Of a stretch of 64,000 nucleotides of DNA, positions 14,567 to 30,556 are shown piece by piece. The DNA is from Whitmania pigra (lineage: Eukaryota > Annelida > Clitellata > Hirudinida > Haemopidae). Below the pieces are notes generated by a model, which did no database searches, was not told where the DNA came from, and worked only from the letters and a program-made list of their open reading frames with translations. The translations under genes and the position numbers were made by a program. The first letter of the stretch is position 1; every line of letters begins with the position of its first letter. Where the stretch lies: NCBI GenBank assembly GCA_021613335.1, contig JAJTWR010000021.1:945001-1009000 (forward strand), written 5' to 3'.

Positions 14567-16452
14567 TAGAAACTACATTTATTATAATTTTATGATGAAA
14601 TGCATTAAAGTGAAATTAAAAGTTTCCATTCACCGTCAAATAATTACACGTAATCACCTCTGCATCGTCCAAATAATTGGAATCATTTGTTGTGGATTTG
14701 TAATGGACTTGTCCGGGATGAATCATTGACGGATAATTTGATTGGATTTAAAGTTACTAATACATTGTTAATTGTTGTCAATTTTAATTGATTTGTTTTT
14801 GATTTTGAATTATTTTATTTCAATCATTCTAAACAGAAGGATAAATTACTAGTTCTGCCAAGGTATTCCACAGGCGAACTTATGAGAGGTTTAAAATGAG
14901 ATTAACAACGTGCAGTTGACCAATGAGAGAAGAGTTCAAAGGTTGAGAATGGATTTGCAAATACGACACTTTTAATTTACACGGTTTTATTTCGAGTAAT
15001 TTTTTTTGTATTTCAAGTAAATAAATTATTATTTATGTTTTGGTTTCCAGCACTTAAATTGTTATTTATGTCTTTATTTCAATTAATTTAATTTTTTTCA
15101 TCATTTCTCAGCTTCAGGAACTTCCCCAAATCCAGTTAACAATTTATAAAATAATTAATAAAACTTTAACCACATTGACTAAAAAATAAAACAAACAAAT
15201 AAATGCATCAATACAACATCATTAACAACACATTAACGTCATATCACATTAATAATTAATTAACGTAAGTAGTCAATAATCCTGAACTGTCAAATTATTC
15301 ATGGGCGGAGCTCAATATTAATATCATTGAACAGGGCGACGTGAACAAATCATCCCCTGTAAACAACTTTAGCAGCCATTTTTCTGGAAAGAATTTACTT
15401 TTCCATGTAATCGACAAGTGGAGAAGAATTAAAAAAATGCCTTTCGAGACTTTTGCCATTCAACGATTCGCTTTGTTGCGTCCTGCAATCTCTTCTGCAA
15501 TAAAATTCTTTTGTAATCTGAAAATGAAAATATTTTTCGATGGAACTACTTCTATGTTGTTGTTGTTGTTTCTGATTGCATTTCTAAGGAATTGCTCGCA
15601 GGATTGATTCGATGGTGACGAAATACGGACGATAAATGACAGATTGGATCTTTTCTACTTCTTGTGGAAGCCATGGGAACGGTTGATCATTACTGCTATC
15701 GTCATCATCATCACAATCATCATCATCATCCTCACTGCTACCGTCGCCATCATCATCATCATCGTCCTCACTACTATCGCCACCAACCAACATTCCACTT
15801 CAAGTAAAGGTCACCCACTTTTTGAACTTCATTCCAAGAAAAACTCGTCGCTTCCTCCACATTTCAATAAAATCACTTCACATCGATCAACCGGATGTCT
15901 GCGTGTGCTCTTGTGTAATTGACTGTGTGGATCTATGTGTGTGTTAGTTTGGAAAACATTCAATTTTTTAACGACGAGTCTGGAAAATTCCAGTTTAAAG
16001 ACCTTGGGGGCATAGTAATAAATTAATACTTTTGTGTTGCTGTCATTATTATTATTTTTTGTTATTATTATTATTGTGAGAATAAGAAGAATGTTAAACA
16101 TAAAATAAAAATTAACCTAAGTAATAATCCTTGATAAATAAACTATTTATTTTATAGTGTTAAAAACATAATGAATTAACAATAATAACAATATATGAAA
16201 AGACGATTATTTTTAAACATCTTATTATTCATTGTAAAATATTGTCTTAATATATTCATAATTATAAAATATTATTTATTAGGTATAATCATAGCAATAA
16301 TAATATTATTAATACTGCTATAAAATATTACAATGTAATAATAATAAAAATTCATTCAAATCCATCATTGAGTCCTTCTCACGAAATCAACAAGAAGCGG
16401 AGGTGGAAGGAGCTCATTGAATCATAATTTCCTTATAAACTCCTTGTACTGA

Positions 16453-16454
<2 letters not shown>
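14567..16454. other. gene-less stretch
   Basis: No gene seen. An (ATC)n-rich tract interrupted by CTCACTGCTACCGTC-like segments lies at about 15695-15785. AT-rich sequence follows. Confidence 0.5.
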
Positions 16455-17434
<980 letters not shown>

Positions 17435-17453
17435 TAATAATGATAATAATAAA

Positions 17454-17489
<36 letters not shown>

Positions 17490-17502
17490 TGTAATAATAA
17501 TA

Positions 17503-17593
<91 letters not shown>

Positions 17594-17635
17594 AAAATAA
17601 TAATAATAATAATAATCATCATCATCATCATCACC
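17435..17635 (+). repeat. (AAT)n array ending in (ATC)n
   Basis: AAT repeats, with a few CTA or TAA slips, run to about 17612 and switch to CATCAT repeats (17613-17645). The repeat is opposite in orientation to the ATT arrays at 16455-16743 and 18115-18347. Confidence 0.9.
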
Positions 17636-17645
17636 ATCATCATTA

Positions 17646-18114
17646 TCATAAAAAATATAGTATTCTAGTCTTTTCACAGTTGAAAAGATTTAAAAATATT
17701 TTGTTTTCTTCACTAAGGAATGTTTATGTTATGCTGAGTTTACTGAGTTAATGCTATGCTAATTGTAGGCCGACATTATGTTAACGAATTGCTAATTCCT
17801 TGTTATAATAGACCCTTGTTACGTCTATTTGATGTTAAGGCTGGTTTAATTTCAGACTAATGTTGCTCTTATTTTATGCTAAATCTACTCTACTACTATA
17901 TTATAATATCCATTATCTTATTCTACTTTAATGTTATTAATAAAAATCGACGATATCATTATCATTACAGTATTGCAATAATTACTATTACTTTCAGTGC
18001 CGCAAGAATTTTGTCTGCATTAACTTTTAATTGGGACTCCTACATTAATATCTTTCTTTATATTATTACTATTTATTAATGTTGTTATTATTATTACATT
18101 ACTATTATCATTAT
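17646..18114. other. gene-less stretch between inverted microsatellites
   Basis: AT-rich unique sequence. I see no gene or regulatory motif I can support. Confidence 0.5.
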
Positions 18115-20850
<2,736 letters not shown>

Positions 20851-22620
20851 AGGGATCACCCATAAAACAGGCCTCATGTGGGGAAAGTTTTCTAAAGCGG
20901 ACAGAGAAGGGTAATTGCTCTGGCGGAATCCGCACTTTAAAAAATTAAATTTTTCAGTTTTGCAAATTTATGTTTTTTAGTGATTTTGTTTCTATTATTT
21001 CAGTACTTTATTCACATTTATAAAAAATTTGCAAAAAATATGAAAATAGTTTTAAAAACGATATGTCTCAATCCTGACACTTACAACCAAGAAAAGTTAT
21101 TGTTGTTTATAAATTTTGCAGATTTTAAATGGAACAATAGAATTGCTTATTCATTATGCAAACAAATTGGCAGTGTTGTAAAAATTACCTCATTTCGGTA
21201 ACTAGTTACAAGTAAAAGTAATACCTCAAAAAGCTACTTAAGTATAAGTAAGAGTATTGTCTCAAAAATTTACTCAAGTAAAAGTTAAAAGTTACAGCGT
21301 CCAAAAGTTACTTTTAAGTAAAAATTACAAGTAACTTTGATGCCGCCATTATTGTGATCATACATCATTCCGTATTATTTAAAAGGAATTGTTTCTCTTA
21401 TCGTTAAAACAATTACTGGTATTAACTGCTAGTACTAACAGTCATTAAGTAATAACATTTTAACTAATGCATTCTTTTGGTGTTTTTATTATTTATTACA
21501 TTACAAATTTTTGTTAATTTTTAACATAACTAAGTCCTCGAATAGTTTGTCACTCATTATGGTCCTTCAGCTGTTCTTTGTCATACCAGAAGAGCTGAAT
21601 AAACGTTCAACAGCTGCACTAGCTAGCAGAGGAGTGTTCAACTGGATAAATAATTTCTTCAGGGTATCGCTTCCAGTAATAATGTTCATGTCAACTGATC
21701 GGTCTCGAAGATACTGCATCAGAATATCAGTCGACCTTGTGCAATTGAAGAAACTGTCTTCAATACTGTCAGCATCAGATGAACGAGAGCTCAAAGCTCG
21801 TCCATCTTTGCTGCATTAGAAGATGCTATTTTGGCTACCAGTTTCTCATCAAGCTTGACAATCGTTAGCAAAGATATTCCATATTCCTTAACTTCTGTTG
21901 GATGCATGCGTTCCACGTGCTTCTTCAAGTTAGATGAAGAACCTTCATATGCTGAACATGTAGTTTTTGTTTCTGTTGGCAGAGTAGGCATACATACTTA
22001 TATGATTTTCCTTTGATTGAAATCTGAACATTTTGTTCAAATACGGCCACGGACTATCTTCACCCTTGTTCCTCTTATCTTCGCTAACGACACTAAAAAT
22101 GGCTTCAAATGAAGCCATACTACGATATATTAAATCTTATCTTATATTATTATATGTATACAATATTATATATTAAAAAAGCTTCGGTATGACTAATCAA
22201 CAATTTCCGATTTAAAACAAAAACGACCGGCGATAACCACAACAACAAAAGAGCGATGATCGGGAAGGGGAAGGTTCTCGAACGAACCAAAGAATAACAA
22301 TCTAGAATTTAAATTTTTTTTTAAATAAATTAAACTAATTTAAAATGTTATTTATGTTACTTTGTAACGTCTTGCGCCAAAAAGGTAACGAATTAAAAGC
22401 ATGACCAAAAATAGTAATTTGTTACAAGTAAGAGTACAAAATTTTTTTTGTAATTGTTACAAGTAAAAATTACCAAAAAATGTAATTAATTACAGTAACG
22501 AATTACATGTAATTCGATACTGCACAACACTGCAAATTGGGGGAGAGGGCACACCTAAAGCAGACACTGAGGAGCCAAAATGAGGCAATTTTTTGCGGAC
22601 GACTTTTATGGACGACCCTG
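20851..22620. mobile_element. PIF/ISL2EU-like MITE, interrupted by a hAT copy
   Basis: The left end begins AGGGATCACCCATAAAAC. The right end, read on the minus strand, begins CAGGGTCGTCCATAAAAG, giving imperfect terminal inverted repeats of about 17 bp. A similar terminus (GGGTCGCCCATAAAGTACG on the minus strand) occurs near 32813, so this is a dispersed family. The hAT insertion at 21171-22532 splits it, leaving about 320 bp on the left and 80 bp on the right. Assignment to the PIF/ISL2EU type rests on the CCATAAAG-type terminus alone. A clean outer target duplication was not identified. Confidence 0.45.
21171..22532 (-). mobile_element. non-autonomous hAT element, copy 1 (1362 bp)
   Basis: The ends are CAGTGTTGTAAAAATTACC and, on the opposite strand, CAGTGTTGTGCAGTATCG. 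The element is flanked by a perfect 8-bp target duplication CAAATTGG (21163-21170 and 22533-22540), diagnostic of hAT. Subterminal TTACTTGTAAC/AAGTAAAAGT repeats are dense. On the minus strand it keeps a BED-type zinc-finger remnant (about 21791-21991, with a His-x4-His after NLKK) and the C-terminal hAT dimerisation region (about 21500-21794, ending near PASAAVERLFSS-like residues). The RNase H-like catalytic core between them is missing. It therefore needs transposase supplied in trans. Copy 2 at 60456-61820 has the same structure. Confidence 0.9.
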
Positions 22621-23337
22621 GATACACTTCAAACAGATTCCATATAATAGGGGTTCGCCCTCTAAGATAACAACTTAAAGAACATTTCATGAAATATTTT
22701 AATCTTCCCTTTCAGACTTTGAGAAACATACAATCGTTTAAAATGATTTTTTTTACCTCAAAACTTTAACGTTTTCCACGTTTTCATGCACAAACTCGGG
22801 TGGATACGTTCATATCATTGTCCATTAAGACGAGACCAAACGTCTAAGCACAGATAAACATTCTCTTATGCAAATCAAGAGCTATACTCCTACAGCTTTC
22901 AACACACGAATGAAACCATTCTCCGATCGAAACTTCAAAATTTTTAAAGCAAGATTTCCTTTCCGTGCAATATCTGGAAAACATACTGCTACAAAACAAG
23001 ATTTTAATTATAAGGTAATCAAAGTTTTTAGCCATTACAAACTGTTGGGGCTTCCTTCAAAAGTTTAGCTCAGTCTCAAAAGACACGTTTCAATAAAACA
23101 CATTTTCTGCAAAAGGCCGCTCGGTAGATTTCATAATAATAAATTTAAAATAATCTTTAAAATTTGTTGAGGTCATGAGATTAAAAAACAAGGATTGATA
23201 ACAAAGGCTAGACCTTTCTACCATCCAATAAGAACTAACCGACAAGAATGATAAAGTCAATAAGTTAATACGTTAGGCGCATAACAAAATCCCAATCGAT
23301 GTTTGGTCGTTAAAAGTCGATGGCGTCCGTCGAATGA
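22621..23337. other. gene-less stretch downstream of TFIIE-alpha
   Basis: AT-rich flank past the stop codon of the minus-strand TFIIE-alpha gene; it should include its 3' UTR. No other gene seen. Confidence 0.5.
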
Positions 23338-25695
23338 TCACGAATCGTAAAATTCGTGCATTTCTCGGCCAACCCTAATGTACTCCTCCCGCTCGAACTC
23401 CGTCATCCTCGCCACCATATCGGCCGTGATGTCGTTGTAAGGAACTTTTCTGCCTCCCAATGTCACCGTGAACTCTCCCTCATCATCACTGAACTCATCT
23501 GCTATGAAGATGCACGAATTGGTAACTTATTACTAATAAGAAATTAATTTTTTTAACAACAACGATAAACTAAATAAATATTCCATGTAAGCACCCTTAA
23601 CATCTTAGAGATTTATATCTTCTAAGCATATAACAGCATGTAATAGTTACATATTTCACGTTACTCTTTATGAACAGAATGATGACAAACATAAGCAAGA
23701 TACAATGATAATCATTATTAACATCCCCAATATGTATAAAATGGAACTTAAGCTTTAAAATTATAAAAACCACCGAACCCGAATCTGGTTCCTGGGACGA
23801 CTTTGTAGTCCTGTCGACGGTGACTTTGTCAGACTGAGTCTCCGACAGCGGTGCCCTCCTCTCGTGGGACAGGAGAGTCTTCATGATGATGTCCTTGTCG
23901 ATGCTCGGAGCCTCTTTGGCCGGAGAAATGAGAGGTGATGGAATGGCTTCCTTATCCTGAATGATTGTTTTGGTGGATTAATTTATTGTGTCGAAAGAAT
24001 TCAAGGAAAAAAACAGAAAAAGAATCATTCAAAGAAAGTACAAAAAAGTTTGCAATTAAACAGCAAAAAATGGATGCATTTCAGAAATCCACAAGAGACA
24101 ATTTAACATTGTGACACCATGTTCAAATATTTAAAGGACAATATTAACAGTCTGGGAGAGAGGGAAGTTCGAGTTTGATGTTTTTGCAGGTGAACACCTA
24201 CTTTGAGAGATATTAGCGGTTTATTTCAATCGCTTTGCAGTTTCAAATTTTTTTCTGCCAATAAAGTGTTTGTTCCATTTTTATAAAGTTGGAACGACCC
24301 AACAGTCATGATTATGGATGCCGACACAGAGGATATAATGGGGAATCAAAGAAAATATGCTAGCATTCACAATGATATAAAATAATAAATAATAACAAAT
24401 GCAAATAATATTCAAGATTTTGATGCAATTACACAAAATCCAATTATCATTTTAGAGATAACAATTTGAACCTGAAAACTGACGGGCAACAATTGAATTC
24501 ACAAAAGAGTCTCAGACAAAACCAGCTCACCCCATTATCTTCGGCTTCTTCAGAATCGATGGCACTGTTTTTGATCCAAGAAGGAATCTCTCGTGGCGCT
24601 CTCTGCTGCTTGGAGGTGTCGCCGATGGCAACAGATTCCTCTCTCGAGATGGTGACGTTTCTCGTCGCCTCACCACTCCATACAACCTTGTCTCCACTTC
24701 TTGACCTTAAATAAAAATAGTCAGAAATTGAAATAAAAATAATTTCTGAAATTAAATGAAGATTTAAAAGCTTAGTGAATAAATATTTTCTATTTCACTT
24801 GGCTTAATGGATGACTTAGACAACACAATATGGCATTATATTAATGTAAGAAAAAGTACAGAAATGTGAGAAATCATGTTCCAGCTTACTTAATTTAAGC
24901 CTAAGTGGTAGATGAATAGCATGAATTTTAAAAATAATAAATACTATTAACAATGATAATATATAATAATAAAACATATACGATTACATATCATAAGAAG
25001 GTGGTTAAAAAGCTTTTTATCAAATTTGCGACAAAACACATAAAATACTTGGAATTTTTAGAATCTTTGACTGGTGGAGGCTCGAGAAGAATATCTGAAA
25101 GCTTCACTCCATCCAGGGTCTGAAGAACAGAAAATATGGGAGCCATCTGTTCGTTGAACATCGCCATCAACTTTCTCGAATCTGACGTTCCATCTTTCGT
25201 GAGGTCCTCTTCTACCTCCGTGAAGCAGTATGTGCACTTAAACGTCTGAGAAAGAGCATCAAACAACTGCCCAGCCTCGAGGTCAGTGTAGTTTTTGTAG
25301 CAGTTCGGACAGTGGAAGGCTGCCCTGGAGGTAGCATCTCGTTCCATTGCCTCCACTTTCGTCCTTACATGATGGAGTTTGTACTTGACCACATTAATAA
25401 AAACTCCGTAATCTACATAGTAATAGGGTTGCCTCGTGGCTTTGTTATCCGGACCAGTTTCTAGCATGATTCGACTGTAGATGAACTTGTCTTGTTTTAA
25501 AATGTTGATGGCCGATCGAAACTGCTTCTTGTCGAATTGAAGGAGTTTGGCCATGTCGTCTTCCGTGATGCGTCGATAGTAAGACATTAATTCCATTATG
25601 AGTTGACATTCCACTGAATAAAACCCGACGGTAACATATCTCACCAGAGTAGTCAGCGTGTCTGGGATCTCGCCTGGAGGGCGTCGCTCAGTCAT
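23338..25695 (-). CDS. GTF2E1: general transcription factor IIE subunit alpha
   Basis: TFIIE-alpha works with TFIIE-beta in the RNA polymerase II pre-initiation complex, recruiting TFIIH and helping promoter opening; it acts in the nucleus. The modelled exons (minus strand) are 25695-25049, 24705-24531, 23956-23779 and 23501-23338, giving 387 aa (human 439). Exon 1 carries the winged-helix region (residues about 10-120, with YYYVDY and NVVKYKL) and the zinc ribbon with two CxxC pairs (CPNC and CTYC) and the NYTDLEAGQLFD stretch typical of the family, then EVEED and FNEQ. Exon 3 has an IIMKTLLSHE helix. Exon 4 has the acidic C-terminal block ending in VARMTEFEREEY. Phases agree at all three junctions; the exon 3 donor (GTTCGG) is weak and could be wrong by a few bases. 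It is divergent from KCMF1. Confidence 0.93.
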
Positions 25696-27036
25696 GATTG
25701 TATGAGTTAAAAAGTGATAAAAACCAATCTAAAATATCGTCTGATATGTTACACAATACCTAATTCGTTTGTTTGCTTTCTCAAATCCAGTCGGTATATC
25801 TAACGGATATTTATAAGTCAATTATGCTGATTAACTCAAATCAACAAATTTAAAAGTGAATATTACAATTCTGTCAAACATATTTAGCAAAATTTTAGTT
25901 TTTTTAAATAAACTTTAAATAAAAAAATAAACAATAAAAATAAAAATTAAGTATTTATTACACGGATTACTATAGTTTGAGATGCAGTTTTGCCAATTTA
26001 TGCTAAGGTGATTATTTGATGCTCTAAACAAAATTAAAATAATTAAATTTAAGCCGTTCTTAAATTAAAAATAAGAAAAACGATTTTGACTTATATTTTA
26101 GGAAGCATGTTACCATAGCTTTAAGGATAGTGTGACTTTGTTTACTTAGATAATTTTTCACGGTGAAAAAAAAAATGGAAAAATTTTTTAGTTTTGTAAT
26201 GATTGTTCACTATAAATAACTAAACCTCTGATTTTAAGATATACTTTTACTAAATAAACCACTAACGACGATTTCAGAAATATATTTAAACGGATATTTT
26301 TACCATGATATAAGTGTCTGCTGGCGAAGACAAGTTATTTCTAAAGGGAATGTCCCAGGCAGTAATTTGGCAACAATTTAACAAATCTTTAGATCATAGG
26401 ATTAGCATGTTTAAGCGACAATCGCTCACAAAGGATGTGATTAGAGACATTCTTTTTAGTGAAAACGAAGTCCAGTAAAACTTAAGGTTTCGGGGCATAT
26501 ATATTTGTTTGAAAATAGTGTAATTCTTATGAATTAATAATTTTTAAAGTCTGACTTAAACACAATACTGCATTTAGACAAGAAAGTTGAAGTCCAAACG
26601 TATGAAGTCAAAATATATGACAGAAAGATTTGTCAAGACACGCCGCGATTTGATCGAGTATTTAGTGGCTTTAATTGCACACACTGAATAAACAGTAATG
26701 TTCTTCAGAGACATTAAAAGTGGGGCAAATTAATTCGTTACATTAAATATGCCAATTGTCATTTTTAAATTTGTACTTTTAATTATTTTATAATATTTAA
26801 CAATTAATTTCTTTCTTAATATCGAACAATGGAACATCTCTACATTTGGCTGTAGGAGATTCAGTAATATGCCATTAAAAGTAGACAGCGATGGAACTCG
26901 TTGATGGATTTTTTGTTTAATTGCGCGACATAATTGGCAGAATTAGTACGAACTTCAACGGTCTTCGGCAGTTAATTTTTGAATTTTTAGATTTAATAAT
27001 TGGGACAGAATTTGTCAATAGGTGTAATCGTTCGTT
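25696..27036. promoter_or_regulatory. 1.3-kb divergent intergenic region
   Basis: This AT-rich stretch separates the start codons of TFIIE-alpha (minus) and KCMF1 (plus), so both promoters and 5' UTRs should lie here. I cannot point to a convincing TATA box or initiator. The role is inferred from gene layout only. Confidence 0.4.
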
Positions 27037-30000
27037 ATGTCTCGGCACGAAGGTGAATTTCGGGAATTTTATGATTTTGCAGTATAACTAAACGTCTCTT
27101 AAAAACCCGTTGTATATGTTTAAATTTGTTTATCAATCGCTTAATAAACTCGTTTTTTATCTCAAGGAATCAGTTGCGACATATGCATGAGTAGCAATTT
27201 TACCGGTCTAAGATACAAATGTCTACGATGCTACGATTTCGATTTGTGTTCCAATTGTTTCAACACTGGCATAACCTCCTCCCGACATGCAAGTGACCAT
27301 CCAATGCAACGCATCCTAACAAGGGCTGATTCAAGTAGTTATTTGATATCTTTACTTCCCTAAATGTCATGAGCTTTTATTAAATTTGATGACCGAAGTG
27401 GATTGAACCTTAATAGAAAATGGTGAATATGCATATCGAATTAGATATACATTGGAAATTCAAATTTTAATGTGCTAGATCTTATGACAATATTTGGCTA
27501 TTTTAACATGCTTGATGGGGAACAATATAATTTTTGTGTTTCTCCAACAACTGTGATAGCTTCAGTGCTTTGACTTTAATAAAGAATTACAGCACTTATT
27601 ACAGCTAGGTTTGTCTTCCCTTGGACCTTTAAATTGTAAAATTCTAAACTATTTCTGAAGATATATTCTATGGAGGAGAGGGGTCGAATGCCAACCAGTC
27701 GCACTCCTACTGCTGCCCATGCTGCGGACGCCTGGGCTTCACTGTGGCGGCATTGACCGAACACGTCCAGAACGAGCACTCATCCCAGTCTTACCCAGAA
27801 GTGGTAAGATGTCACCCTTGCTTAATCAGTCAAATATATTCATAACATGACATTCTCAGATATATTTAACTTAACTTACGATCTTGTTGCTTTTGTCTTT
27901 CTGACTCCAAATTATGAAGACATCTTTGGCTTGATCTTTGTAATTTTCTAATGTAATTTAGCTTGCTCAAGGTTTGCTTTTATTTTTAATATTTTGCTAT
28001 TTCTTATTTTTGTGTTATGTTATTTGGTAACGTATTTTTTATATATTAATTACGAGCTAAGTTTTTCTCTCAAATGCAATATTGTTGTGAACCTTAAGTA
28101 GTATGACCTCAGGTCAACTTTCAAAGCCTCTTCATGCAGTACGAACGGATTTTATGGCCTGCTGTAAACATCCACGCATCCGATGCATGATAACTTGATA
28201 GGGGAAATTGTGACCATCGGCTTATGCATAGAGCTGTTTTTATTGTCTTTGTCAATTATTTAATTCCTGGCTTAGCAGTTCACCCTTCATTGTTATTGCA
28301 AAAGTACCCAACTGCTGTTGTTTTCAACCTGCACAACCTATGAATCACCAATTCACTGACATAATAAATTGATTATTAGATTATTTTACATAATTAAAAT
28401 ATTCTATTATTCAACACCTACTGTTATGTAATGTCTTGATTTCCAGTTGTGTCCTGTGTGTGCTGCCCACCCAGATGCTGATCCAAATCACATGACCGAT
28501 GACCTGAGCGGCCATCTTGCTCTCATCCACTCATCATCTGCTGATTTGATATCCTTTGTGCTGAATGATCTTTAATTTGAAAAAATTTCATTTAATTAAT
28601 GGATTTATTAATTCATAAATAATAATAATTCAATAATACCTTGTCAATATGTTATATTTTCATGGTAATTTAATTAGATCTTCCAAGTATTAATAATCTG
28701 ACGATGAGAAGTACTACTGACGTAAATGTAACTCGCAAGTGTAATCCTTAACCGCTGCTATACGATCCCGACCATCTGGCTGACATCAAGCACCTCCGTC
28801 GCCACAATCAGACAGCAAACAGATCTTCCAACAACCAGTCGGGCGGAGCCACCCCCACAAGCATGGGAGGAGGAGGAGGAGGGGGAGGCACTAGGAACCT
28901 GATAAGAGGATCACTTCTGCATTTGATAGATCCTGGATTGCCACTGGCTTCCATGAGTGGTGGAAAGGACATCATGGATCCTATCACCGGTGAGACGGGT
29001 GGTCTGTCTTCATCTTCTGAATTTGTTCTTAAGTTTTTAAACACCTAAATAAGTACTTTTTGATTTGTTCTTAGCATCATAGGCTATTTTGAGTCTTTAT
29101 GTCAGAAGCATGTTGGGGTCATCTGGATTATAAATGACCTAAATTGGTAGCATAGATAACAATGGCAGAGACGATCGCTTTTAATAGAAAGTTATTATTG
29201 CAAGTTCGTTGGTGTTGGTCAGATTTGAAAGCGATCGGTTTTGGGGTTAAACATTGTGCTAAATGTCAACTTGTCCTTCAGAGTTGCTGTCACATCTGAA
29301 CAATGTCAGAGGACGTTTGGCTGGTAATCCCCAGTCTGTATCCAGTCACCTTCAACAGCTTGGAATGCATCTCACTTCTGGAAGGTTGGTTTATAAATTA
29401 AGTAATTTATTTGTATGTCTAATAGTGACCGATCGTTATTATATTATTGCTTGACTGTCGTCATCTGATTATTGTTGAGGTTCAAAAGCATAATCGTGAT
29501 TGCTGCTTTTAATAATTTTGTTGAAAAATCGGCGGTAATGGCAACAGTCGTAATGTGTCGTGTTCGAAACCCAGCCTGCACTGCCGCCAAGGGCGCTATA
29601 TAAATGGTTACAAGAAGCGCCTCTGACGCTATACATATGGCGCCATATAAATGAAGTTACAATTATAAAATACAATTGTATTGCTCTCTAAAAGGAGCAA
29701 GATGCTCATTATTCCTAGTTATTTATAAAGCAAAACAACATTGAATTTGGCAATTACAGAGGCCAAGTCCAAGCCTCTACTGTGGATCAAACCCGTTCGA
29801 ATCCTGGCCAATTGGATGGGGTCCCCAAGGGCGGCAACCCCAGCAATGATGGCACAAAGTCTGGTGGGTCGGGTGGAAATGAAGGAGGAAATAGAAACAA
29901 CCAGTTCTTGCTAGTCAAGTGAGTTTCCTTAGCATTTATGAATGAAATGCTTTCCATTGATTTGGTTTTGCAAAAGAAGATCATGCCATGCGTGATATTT

Positions 30001-30556
30001 TATGGATGATTAGCAGATGTTGATGGCATACTGGTAACCGTACATAAGAACATTTTGCTTCAGATCCCTAGGAACAGAGAGCAGTGCTACAGTGGATAGT
30101 AAGGGTTCATTGGCTCAAAGGCCCTTCTTCATTCAGGAGCTGTTTGCCCTCTGCCCTACTCTGGTCTTGAATGAAGGTGAAGGCCAGGCAAGGGAGGACA
30201 AGCCACACTCTCCTGCTTCCACTTCGTCGACATCGTTTACTCGTCTGCCTTTGTCATCCAGCTCCTCGTCCACGACTTCATCACCTGCACCGTCTTCGCC
30301 CTCGCCCGTACTCAGAGGAACCCAACTTAGAGATTCTGACGTCCTACGCGTCGACCAGGCGTGCAGCGGTGCACTGGAGGACGGTCATGCACGGCTCCAA
30401 GACCCCGAGTTGAACGGGGGTCACGAAGAACCGGGGATTGCAGAGGGAGAGGCCTCGATCGGTTATCCCAAACCAGCAGCCCAGAGAAAGAGGTATGACA
30501 GGGTCGCAGCAGAGGGGATGGAGGAGAGAATTGATGTAAATTCAGCTCGAATGTGA
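27037..30556 (+). CDS. KCMF1: E3 ubiquitin-protein ligase KCMF1
   Basis: KCMF1 is a ZZ-type zinc-finger E3 ligase that works with UBR4 in N-degron and quality-control turnover. Exons: 27037-27052, 27167-27334, 27661-27803, 28447-28548, 28764-28989, 29282-29384, 29760-29918 and 30064-30556; they total 470 codons including stop (469 aa; human 381). The start MSRHEG matches the family. Exon 2 holds the ZZ finger (CDIC, YKCLRCYDFDLC, HASDHPMQ). Exon 3 holds CCPCCGRLGF with a His-x4-His end. Exon 4 holds CPVCAAHPDADPNHMTDDL. Exon 5 contains a poly-Gly run and MDPIT, exon 6 starts ELLSHL, exon 7 ends NNQFLLVK, and exon 8 has RPFFIQELFAL then a long Ser/Thr/Pro-rich tail unlike vertebrate KCMF1. Intron 4 is AT-AC (see separate entry). 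The C-terminal tail is the least certain part. Confidence 0.93.
28549..28763 (+). other. U12-type AT-AC intron in KCMF1
   Basis: The reading frame forces the join ...GCT GAT TTG | GAT CCC GAC..., and no AG acceptor exists between the last in-frame stop and that point. The intron starts ATATCCTTTG, a perfect match to the U12 AT-AC donor, and ends TATAC. A U12 branch-point match TCCTTAAC lies at 28745-28752, with its adenosine 12 nt before the intron end, the spacing expected for minor-spliceosome introns. Length 215 bp. Confidence 0.9.
29490..29665 (+). repeat. possible tRNA-derived SINE in KCMF1 intron 6
   Basis: An A-box-like TGGCAACAGTCG (near 29538) is followed about 20 bp later by a B-box-like GTTCGAAACCC (near 29569). 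Downstream, GGCGCTATATAAATGG and GGCGCCATATAAATGA form two near-copies about 48 bp apart, of a kind common at SINE bodies and tails. No family could be assigned. Confidence 0.4.

Noticed and set aside
21567..21794. 75-codon frame as a host gene
   Set aside because: It is the hAT dimerisation remnant inside a transposon with clear ends and target duplication.
24466..24714. 82-codon plus-strand frame
   Set aside because: It is the opposite-strand shadow of TFIIE-alpha exon 2.
29785..29800. B-box-like CCGTTCGAATCCTGG suggesting a tRNA
   Set aside because: It lies inside KCMF1 exon 7, in frame, and no tRNA arms can be formed around it.
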